DNA from: Arcuatula senhousia
Taxonomy: Eukaryota > Mollusca > Bivalvia > Mytilida > Mytilidae
Direction of reading: 5' to 3'
Length of the DNA stretch: 64,000 nucleotides
Assembly (NCBI GenBank): GCA_963971305.1
Contig: OZ020316.1
Location: 15,704,745-15,768,744, forward strand
Shown here in pieces: positions 48,301-60,300 of the stretch (the first letter of the stretch is position 1; every line of letters starts with the position of its first letter). The position numbers and the translations under genes were made by a program. Under the pieces are notes generated by a model. It made no database searches. It was not told where the DNA came from and was given only the letters and a program-made list of their open reading frames with translations.

Positions 48301-51300
48301 GCCAACAGTGATGAAAATAAAACTAAAGGTTTTGATAAACTTTTAATGATTTTCAGGATGGGACTGAATGGCCACACTAGTTTCTTCAGGGGGTGGGGGT
48401 GTTGTAATTTTTGACAAAAAGAAACATTATGCATTACTAAAAATACAAATTTTAATTCAAAGTTTTAGCATATGTCTGTGATAATACCTACATTAAAAGC
48501 TGAACAAGAAATAACAATATAATGAAAAAAATATCCATTCTATTAAAAAGTTTACCACAAGGACTTATGTTCATAGGGATTTCAAAATTTATAAAAAACA
48601 AAAAAACAAAAAACAAGTTCATTGCTTAATAGAAATTGGCTTTCTAACATAAAAAAAATGCTGTTGAAATGATCTGCCAGCTTTGGACAGTTTATGAACC
48701 AAACTTTATGGGACAAGAATATTGAAAATTAACAACAACAAAAGTATGTTTGGTAATCTTTTTCAAAATTTATGCATTCTCATTATCTTTATTTCTTCTA
48801 TTTACAAAAATATGCCCAAACATTGAGCTATAAAAGCAATTGTAGTGTCTGTAATTGCAAAAAGAACTATAAACTATACATGTATACATGTAGCTTTATA
48901 AATGTCCATTGAACTAGAGATTACTGACAGGACGAAAATTAGACAATGATCAACCAAAGAACTACAGAACTCCAATCACTTTATAATTTAACTTCATATC
49001 CTATATGCAAATATCTTATTCTACACAGTTCATGTGCATGTACATTCCTGTATTTGTCATCACCTAGAGCTTAACAAACACATGATTTTGAATTTTTTGT
49101 GTTTTTTCAAACACAAATAAGTTCAACATGTTAAATGTTACATCATTTCTAAATTTAGAACTGTTTTTAACCCTGAACTATGGGTGTTGTTGGTGTTGTC
49201 TTAGGTTTCCTTTGTTTATTTCGCCTGTTTTTACAGATCTTCTTACCATCTGGTCCAACTTTGCACCTTTTTATCCTTCGTGGACAAATTTTCTTTCCAT
49301 TAGTATCGACAATACATCTCCTCTTTGATCCTTTATGCCTCCTAATACGACCTCCTTTCTTGCTCTTCTTCTTCTTCTTTTTCTTATTTTTATTATTTCT
49401 TCCTAATTTCTTTTTCTTTTTCTTCTTCTTGTTCTTGTTTTTCTTAGTCTTCTTTGTCTTCTTAACTTTTTTAACTCTATCTTCATTGTCATCATCATTG
49501 TCAGTTTTAGTTGTTGCCACATTAGTGTTGCCTTTTACTAATTTGCTATCCAATATTTTAACAACATCAGTAGATTGGTCATTATTCTCCTTTTCAATGG
49601 CTTCCACAGATCCCCGTACATTAAATGTTTTTATAGCCTGTTGCTCAGATTCAACCACAGATTCAACAGGTGCAGGAGTTGTTGGCCTTTGATCAGCAAA
49701 TTCTGAATTTTGTAAGCTAGTTATCTCCCTTCCTTCCAGTTTCCTTGGAGCAGCACAAACTGGAGGCTCATTGCTGTAAAAGACAACATCAGAAGATCTC
49801 ATCCAGTCTTTAAACCAAACTAAATCAGTGTCACAGTAAAAGGGATTCCCATCTAAAAATAGCTTTTCTATATTTGGCAACACTTGCTTCAGATTGGATG
49901 GCAAAGATTGTATTTCATTGTACTGCATAGAGATAAACATAACATCATCTAGAGAAGGGCTATTTTTGTCTTTTGCTAACTGTAGGAAAGACTTTGCCAG
50001 ACCAGGGCTGTTCATCATGTTAACCTTCTTTACGCTGGATAGAAAAGATAAGAAATTTCCAGGCAGTTGAGTGGTCTTTGAATTTATATAGGATGCACTG
50101 AATTCAGTCAGTTTGGGGAGATCTTTCATAGCATCTTCTTCAATGACCTTGATAGGATTGTTTGACAAACGGAGACATTCTAGACTTGGGATGTTGCTGA
50201 AGGAACCAGTTGTCAGACTTTCTAGCGAGTTTGCATTTAAATTGATACTCTTCAAGGCAGGCATCTCACCCCAAGCACCTTCTGAAATCCTTTCGACTTT
50301 ATTTGTGTCAAGGGAGATTATCTCAAGCTTGGAATTGATTGGAAAATTCCTTCTTCCTATTTCATAAATGCCATTGTGGTCCAGAAACAGTTTATTGAGA
50401 CTCCTTGGCAAAAGCCTTGGGATTGACTTTAGCTTATTATTACTAAGCCATATTTCCATCAGATGCTCAAGATGTCCAAAAGCTTTTTCTTCAACTTTAG
50501 TAATCTCATTATTATTCAGAGTAACCAAGCGCAAATTTGTAATGTTGCCAAAATTGTCCACAGTTATTTTGCTGAGTTTGTTGTTTCCTAGTCGGAAATC
50601 AACAACGGATGATGGCATTCCTGCTGGCACTTCTTGAAGTTCACAATTTGTAAAATCCACCATCTGCAGAATGTTGGAGCCAAATTGAAGTTCTGGTAAC
50701 AATACAATTGGGTTAGAGTTCAAATTGAGATACCTTAGGCGGTTAAGATTGGCAAATGCCTTGGGAGAAATTTTACGAATTTTGTTTTGTCCCAAGTCAA
50801 TCATTTGAAGTTGAGTATTTGATTTAAAATTCTCATCTGTTATTTCTTGGATTTCATTTGAGGCCATATTGATGGTATGTAGAGAAGGTGCTCCTTTCAA
50901 GGCTCTGCCAATTGACCTCAGTTTTGTAGCCATGATAGACAACATTCTCAGATACTTCAGTCCCTCTAATGCATCATCATGTATCATTTCAATTGGGTTG
51001 TTAGATAGATCAATACTCATCAAAGATGGCAGACTTATAAATGACCTTGACATGACCTCACTGATCCCATTCCCAGATAATCGTAATGTTTGTAGAGACG
51101 GTAACTCTTGGAAGCTGTCAGAGGATAGTTCTGTGAGTTGGTTATGGGATAGATCCATTACTGTTATGGTAGAAGGGAATGTTTTTGGAATGTCCCTTAT
51201 CCCTGTTCCAAGACAATTGGCTATTCCATTGTCACATGATGCACACTCTGGTGGGCATTGTTGACAGGATGCTAATCCAAGGGAGATAACCAGTAATATG

Positions 51301-54300
51301 AAGGAAACGAATGCAGGCATGGCTCCTGTAAAAGAAAAAATAATTATAACTTTTTGTAGCTTTGAAGAATAAGGAAATTTTGAAGAGAGGTGTTGTTTGT
51401 TATGTTATTTTACTGTAGGGTTGGCAAAAACCCAGGTTTTAAGAGTATTTCCCAGCCCAGTGGGAAATACTGGGAAAACCCGGGTTTTACTGGGTTTTAT
51501 GGGTAATACTGGGCATTACTGGGTAATAAGTTTTTTTCTTATTAAACTATCATCAAAATCCTACATAACAATCAGTATGTATGTACACTTTTAAAGTAAA
51601 AACTATATGAAAACACTATTAAAACAGATTTTAAAAGTAGGAGATTAAAATATAATTTATAATATAGATATTTTATTTGATAAATTTTACATGTACATGT
51701 ATAGAAATGCAAAAGAATTTATAAATTAACTTGATATGACATGTATGACATTTATACAAGTTCAATGTTTATTTTAATGCATGTACATGTGTGTCACATT
51801 CTTATAAATACACAAGCCCTACCTACTACTACACTAGTACACATTAATTGCACTGGTGCAAGTTGTTAAATGTTCCACTCTACGCCTATATATTACGCTA
51901 TATGGCGGTGCTCCTAACTAGAGGAGGGACATACAAACAAACAAACAAACAAACTACTAATTAGATCAAATTAGTATGTTTTGATTACTAATCCTTAGTA
52001 ATCTTTACATGTACATGGATGTGGTTTCACATTTTTTTGTTCTATAGATAGCCTGTGGGTTTTATTAATAATTAGCATAGATTGAACTGTGTATGTCAAA
52101 GCTGTATTGACAATCAGTGAAAAAAAGTCTTGCAAAAAAAGGAGTGCAAATATACAAATGATTGAAATAAAGCATGAATAGTAATGTTTTAGTTACTGTC
52201 AAAAAACAAATGATTTATGTATTTTGTAGATGAGGAGCAATTTTGAAGTATATAATATTATAATCATGAATAAATTCTTATTACCCAGTATTGCCCACTT
52301 TGACAATTTTAAGGGTATTGCCCAGCCCGGGAAAACCCGGGTTTTCCCTGGTGGGAAAACCCGGGCGGTCAATACTTTGCCAACCCTGTTTTACTGGGAT
52401 GCCATATTTGGAGTTTAACCAAAAGATAGCTGGTATTAAATTAAGCCAGACATTTATTTTTTTTAATCCTTTAAAGGTAATAAGAGGATGAAAAATTAAA
52501 GGGAGTTTATATTTAAATGCCTCAAACCTCGTAAAAAACTTCCACAATACTGCATTCTTGCAGGTGATTAAAATGTTCTAGAATGCTTTAGCTTAAAGCC
52601 AAATAAGAATCAGCACTAGGATATAAGGAGCACAAACAGCTGACAGGGTGTCAAATTCAATATCATCATAGATTTATAAAACAATAAGTTTTGCTAAACA
52701 TATTCATTAAAAATCTCTAAATATTTATATATTAGATACAGGAATTAATGCTGTTAATTAGTAAACATATATAATGTCGGTATGGGTGATGTTTTTCATC
52801 ATTGATGTATGATTAAGACAGTAAACACCAGGCTATCATAATGATGTACTAAGCTTTGGTTATGTTGCTGACAGTAAACATCGGGGAGTGATTGGATGAC
52901 CCCTACGATTTGTTTCTTAGATAACTATAAACAATACAAAATATTGATAGTTAAGTGAGAAAGATGTTTTGGTTTTGTGCATTTCAAAGTTGATGGGATG
53001 GTGATGAATTTTTCTACCCACCACAAACGAAACTAGAAATTATGATAATTATTAGTTAGGGCCCCGACATCAAGATGCAAAATCCTATAGTATTCATTTT
53101 GTCTGTCTCTCTGTCTGTTTGTTAATGTTGAAACTAAAAAATTATAAGAAAAACAGTTTTGAAATTTTACGGAGTTATTGAGGATATTTTCAGGAATAAT
53201 GCATTTGCCATTTGTTGTTCACTTTGATTATTTTGGGTACTTAGTCATATTTTACCGGATTTTACTGTTACCGTGGGTAACCATCCGCCGGACAAGGAAT
53301 AGAACATCGCTTGCTCTCAATGCAATTCCGATATTTTGAATACACTAATCAAAGCATATTTGAATGATTTTGATAGCGTAGTATAAAATGATGTGGTATA
53401 TTTTATTAGAATATGGTGTCAAAAACATTTAAATCTCTGTTAGTCGTTTAAATTTTTCACGTGAATTATCCAAGACGTACACGATAAAATCCGTGGCTTG
53501 TCCTACTTCTATCCATTTGGAAACCAACATGATTTTTCATAACGGTAATGTAAACGGTAAAATTAAATCGATTCCGGAATAAAAATCCGAAGCTAATTGG
53601 CAAATGGACTATTGCATATCAAAATTTCATGAAAATCAATTGAATGTTTTTAGAAAGACAGATTTTTAGCCAACACCCTTTCTGGCTATGTAAACATATT
53701 CTAGATGCAAGCCTGATTCATACTTGATGAAAAAAAAATTCCCACCATATTTTGGTTAAATCCTGGCTTAACTAATCGATCAAACCGATCATCGATCAGT
53801 AATCGAACAGATATCGAATAATAATCGATTGATGAGACCAACTAATCGAACACTAATCGATCAAACTCCCTCCAGAGTTTGATCGATTAGTGATCGATAG
53901 ATTTGATTAGTATATTGTGATCGATTAAGATCGAAATGTGATTGATTATGATTTAAAAGTTACCGATTTAAACAAAAAATCTATTTGAGACTATGACTGA
54001 TATATTGTGCTTATTTAATTAATAATGATCAGCATGGGTCAATAGTTTGATTGTTTCTAATGAATATTCATATGTCAAAAGTGTGTAAAGATTGATTTTG
54101 TCAAAACAACTATAACAGAGCCCCTAGTAGGATGGTTTGGTGTTATTGAATCTTGTCCCATCATTACCTTTAAATACCTCTACCATTTATTAAGGACTAA
54201 AATTTGCAATGTTATATTTTTTGGTGTTGTCATTTTTGGGGGGCCGCGGGGGTCTTTTCTTCTTAAATTATTAACCTGATTTGAGTAAAATTTTGGCCTT

Positions 54301-57300
54301 GCATGTTCTGTTCCGTTCTGGTGTAAGATGGGAGATAATGAATGAGATGCCATGCTGTTTTATTAGTTTCACAAATATTTACATGGATTACTTTGTGGAA
54401 AGATAACTGATTTTAAATATATATATATTATGTAAGAAATTAATATTGGAAGAATCCAGGTAGAACGTACATAAAAATGTCAATACATGCATCACTATGC
54501 ATTATAAAAATGACTTCAAGTACTCTGTAAAGTTTATTGAAGCAACTTTCTAAATAAAAGACCTAAAAAATCTTCCTTTATTGTACTGGTATAAGCGTTA
54601 AAAAATTCAAAATAAACCATGATTAAGGGAAGAATTGTAAAACTAGCTAGGTCAAAGTGATCAGTAATGAATTCCATAAATAGAATACAGCTGTTCTGAA
54701 ATAATAAAATATAAAAGTGTGATGGTATAACACACAAAAAAGTTCTGAAATAAAATAAAAACATTGAAAAGCAAGATGGTATATAATAACAACAAATTTC
54801 ATGTAATAAAATGAGAGGGCATATGTTAATTAAAATTGAAAACTTGTATTTAAAAAAAGAACATCAAGATAATACAAAATTATGAAGATGACAGAAAATG
54901 ATTATCAAAGGATGGCACATGCATTATACTCAGATTAAAAAGCAACTTATAATATTTTATATTGACCATATCACAAAATTTATTGATTAGTACTTGAAGG
55001 AATATTATATCCATGTTTCACTAATGTTTTACTTTAATTCATCCCCAAGGATTGTACAAGAAGTTATTTGAAGAACAATTATAATACAGATGTGGATATA
55101 AACTGGAGGAAAAGTCAATTTACACAATTATAATTCAATGGCATGGTGACCTAAGATAAGAAAGCATAGAAAATAAAATCAAATAACTATGCATTAAGGG
55201 ATTCATCATTAATATTCAAAATATTTGCTCTTTGTGCAACAAATGTGACAAACGAGAACAACTGTATGGCTCAGCTTATTCTCAATATTGATAACCCAAC
55301 TGTGTTAAAATTATGCATTGCAAAAACCTAAGCAGAAAATAGATGATCTTTGATTTATTAACTACTGAACTCGCATGTTCTGAATTTTAAAAATCGAAAA
55401 AGAAAAGACAAAAACAAAACAAAATCAATCACACACCGTTTTACATGGGGGTAGTATATTCGAAATAAATGGTAGGTTATCAAACATGATTTTATAGCAC
55501 AAAATTATCCTACTCAACCGAGGTCTTTGAGTTAGTCAGTTTCACAAACTGTATGGACCTCTGTACCTTTAGAATATATATAGTATATACCATCATGCTT
55601 TTCAATGTTTTACTATTTCATTATTTGTTTTTGTCACAAACTCTGTCTAGATGTTAATATGACAATACATTTGATTTGATTGATTTGATTTGTTTATTTC
55701 AGAACTTTTTATGCCCCCGCGAAGACATGTCGGGGGGCATTAAGTTTTACTCATGTCCGTCCGTCCGTACGAATTTCCGTCAAGCTGTTCTCAGAAACCG
55801 TAAATAGGAATTACTTGAAACTTTGTAGGATGGTTCAGTATGACAAACTATATGTCCTAAGCGAATTTTAGACCTGTCAGACATCTACTTCCTGTTTGGG
55901 GCTGGATAGATACCAAAATCGACATGAAAATTTCCGTCAAGCTTTTCTCAGAAACTGTACATGGGAATGACTTGAAACTTGGTAGGATGGTTCAGTATGA
56001 CAAACTATATGTCCTAAAGCGAATTTCGGACCTGTCGGACATCTACTTCCTGTTTGGGGCTGGATCGATACCAAAATCGACATGAAAATTTCCGTCAAGC
56101 TTTTCTCAGAAACCGTACATGGGAATGACTTGAAACTTAGTAGGATGGTTCAGTATGACAAACTATATGTCTGAAGCGAATTTTGGACCTGTCGGACATC
56201 TACTTCCTGTTTGGGGCTGGACCGATACTAAAATCGACATGAAAATTTCCGTCAAGCTTTTCGCAGAAACCATACATGGGCATGATTTGAAACTTGGTAG
56301 GATGGTTAAGTATGATTAACTGTGCGTCCTAAGCGACTTTCAGACCTTTCGGACTTCAACTTTTTAGTTGAGGCCAGCGGGGGCATCCGTGTCCCATGGA
56401 CACATTCTTTCTTTATTTTGTTAAATCATGCCAATCAAGTAATTTAATTGAGTTTATTATGCAATTGAATAGGCTTGGTCATTGTGCCAATAATGCTCTA
56501 TTTTCATTTTTTTCTACTTGCTTTTTTGCCATAAAAAATGTTTTGTCTTTTGGTTGTGTATTTAAAAAAAATCTAATCTAAATACAAAAAAATCCAAAAA
56601 TGTTCAATGATGATATTTTGAATAAATTAATCCTCAAAAGTGTAAAATGTCCTATTCTGTAACTCTTACAGCTATATATATTTTTCTTTCCAAAAAGGAT
56701 TCGAAAGACAGACAATTTGAAAAGTTCTAAACAAATATAATAGAAAAGTAATGTATTTATGAATGAATTTGTAATAAGTATTTATTTAACAATGGAGTTA
56801 TTTTGTTTTTATTTTAAAATGTTTTTTTTTTATATCTAGTGCTTATTTCTTTCATGCGCTGTCTCCAGTCATTATCCTTGCATTGGCTTTAACCGCTGAA
56901 ATCTAAATTCTTATGATATCAATGTTTTGTGTACAATGACAAATTTATAGCATTAAAAGCTAGCTATGTAGCTACACAGCTGGATTCTATTACAGAATTC
57001 ATTACTGACCACTCTGACCTAGCTAGTTATACAATTAATTGCCAGGATTGTTAAATCATGCTCTGGATCATGGTGTACCTGCACTATAAAGAAAGATTTT
57101 ATAGGTCTTTTATATCATAAAGTTGCTTCAATAAACTTTTCATAGATCAGAAACTGTAAACTTGAAATATAATTAGTAATATTGGACAAGTCATTTTTTA
57201 TAATGCATAATAATTAATACATGTATTGACATTTTATATGTGCAAATCTGCATATTTATTGTATACATTATATTTAAAATGGTTGATCTTTCCACAAAGT

Positions 57301-60300
57301 AATTCATGTAAGTATTTGTGAAAACAAATTTATTTAAATGTACTAGATTAGCATGGCATATGGCTTCTAAAATCAATTGAGTGTAAGTAATTTGATATTT
57401 TCCCATCCTCTTGTGTGAGGAAATACATGCAAGGCCAAAATTTTACTCAGATCAGGTAATCACATTAAGAAGAAAATACCCCCCTTCCCCCCAAAAATAA
57501 CAAACAAAATCGATAAAAAATCTCGAGAAATAAATAGATAATCAAGAGAAACCACAGACCGAAAAATGTAAGATTGCAAATTTTAGTCCGGTATTCAATA
57601 ACACCAAACCACCCTACTAGGGGCTCTGTTAGTACCACCAACTGTACGTTTTGACAAAATTATTTTTATCTGAATGTTAATTTGACACAATCAATCTACA
57701 AATGTATCTAGCCATGCTGATCATTATCGATTAAATAAGCACAATATCAGTCACAGTCTCAAATAGAATTTCTATAAATATCGGTAACTTTTAAATCATA
57801 ATCAATCACATTTCGATCTTAATCGATCACAATATACTAATCAAATCTATCGATCAATAATCGATCAAACTCTGGAGGGAGTTTGATCGATAAGTGTTCG
57901 ATTAGTTGGTCTCATCAATCGATTAGTTTTTGATATCTGTTCGATTACTGATCGATGATCGGTTTGATCGATTAGTTAAGCCAGGTTAAATAAAACTCCA
58001 ACCCAATTTAAGCAAGCTCGATAAAGTATAATGTTCATTTAACAATAATGTTATGGCACAAAAAAACTTAAAAGCAGTTTAAAAAGTTTATTTTAGCACT
58101 GACACCTGAAAGTGCCATGCCAGACCTCATAGATAGATTCTAATGTAAAAAGTGCATGTAGGGATAAAAATTTAATTGTATTGGAGTGCATGTGTTAAGG
58201 TTGATTTAAACTTAAGTGCAGTGGTAAATAAATCTAAAGAACAAAGGTAGATACAGCCTACAGGGTGAGTTATGCTGCAATAGAAATAATTTATGATAAT
58301 CTTTAAAGCTTTTTGCCCTGTTTTACATGTTTGTATCTAACATCAAACATTAGGAAAGCTCCAGGGGTGTGCTTGATAACTTTGTATTTTTTTATTAGGC
58401 AAACTTAAAAGAACTATGTTTACTTCTTTTGTAATCTGTCGCTTTGGTGGTATGACATCTTTCAAATGGGATCTTGTATACATGCCTGTCTGTCACATTT
58501 AAAGTTTTAGCTGATCTCTAAGACTGATTTTCATGAAACTTTGTATGCAAACTAAAACATCAATCAGAGTCTTTATTTATTTTAGATAGCATGTGTTATA
58601 TTTTATTTACAAAATGTACTATTAAGCAAAGTATTATATGTTCTTGTTTATTATTAAAAATCAAACAAACAAACAGTCACGAACAAACTTCTGATTCAAT
58701 GCCATATTTTAAGTAAAAATGACTATTACCACTTAACAAGTTGAATACCAATGTCAAGAGGTTAATGAGTATTATAAGTGTTTTTTTTTAGTGGTATAAA
58801 TACAAAGACAATAGTTAGTCTAGATTGCCAGGTAGCTGTCAGATTCTGTCGGAGATAATTCAATCACTCTCAAAGCTACAGGTTGTCTATATACTTTGTA
58901 TTGATGTCTCATCTTTAATGATTAAGACTCATTAACATTATTGCCAATAAGATTTGTTTTACTTGCATATACTAGTTGGTCTGTCTGTCTGTCTGTCTGT
59001 CAGCCTTTGTTATCAAGGCCATATACCCTACAGAGTGTTTATATTTAGGCCCATGCAGAAGCCCTTTAGTTTTCACTGTAAGTCTGTTTGTCTATTAACA
59101 ATTTTAGTGAATGCTTGAAGTCCAAAACCATAAAAGGTACATGCATATGCTTATGATCCTTGTATAGATTTGTTTTACAATCCAAAAATAGAATTCAAGT
59201 TAAACAAATTTGCAAGGTTGTACTAATTTTGTCATGACATAAATTTTCAGGTTATAAATTGCTCTACAATTCCTATGTATTAGCAACACATCAACAGTCT
59301 GGTTGTACAATGATAAACACAAGAATAATCAATGTTTATATAATGGTACACCTGTATACACAAATCAATTCCACTTTCTAAATGACATAACTTTGCTATG
59401 TAAACCAAAATCAAACAAATTGCTGAATCAGCAGAGAATAAATTACTTTAATTAAAAGTACTGAGCATGATTAAAGTTACAAGTTTGAGATCTACAAAAG
59501 TGTTTTGGATTAGTAAACTTTGGTTGACTGCTTAAGCTTAACATACATTTAAAAAAAGAAAGCTATGACTTTGACACTTTTGATATTTATAATAAGAGTT
59601 GCCAAAATTTTGTCTGACATTCGGACAAATTGGAGTTATCTACCTTTACTTTTTTTACAAAATTTTACACCTTTACCCAAATGAGCTATAGTTGTCACGA
59701 GGTAAATTTGTTTGAATCTGCAGTGGCTTAAAATTGTCTGAAATTCTTTCATTGACTTTATTTATGTATGGTTATAAAAGAGTTGTTCCCCTTCAAGCAG
59801 ATATGATTTTAGCTTATAAAGGACCATATTGCCAACAGGTAAAGATGCAGACAACAATCAATCAATCAATCAGCATAAACACCATAGAAAAGAACACAAC
59901 CTTTTTTATGTTTTTTTTTTTTTGCTTACGGGGGCACAGAACACTTAAGGGAAATAAATCTTAAATATTACTTAAACATTTTTGTCAGGCACATTTATTC
60001 AAAGAAATCAAGCTTTTCAATAATCAAAATATGAAATGTTGAAACTTCATTATATTCAAAGAAAATTTCATGATTTTCCCAAGAAACCTATGGTTTGATT
60101 TTCTTAAGATTTTTCAATTAAATTTATTTGACTAAAGTTCATATTTTTGCAAATTTGAATGATATTTTCTTTTAGACATTGTAACCCCTTAAGTTTTCTG
60201 CTTTGATTTTTAAACAACCCTTTATAGATATGTGATAAAAGAAATGCAATGAATTTTGTTACTGATTTGGTGAATAGTTAAAGACCTTCTAACAAAACCA

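Noticed and set aside
49180..51264. Several plus-strand open frames over the LRR gene
   Set aside because: They are antisense shadows of the LRR frame; the Phe/Leu-rich translations mirror the lysine tract and leucine repeats.
52281..52547. Open frames with Pro/Gly-rich peptides
   Set aside because: They come from the CCCGGG-rich end of the hAT-like element.
53040..53300. Possible element starting GGGCCCCGACATC
   Set aside because: No matching inverted end or target duplication found.
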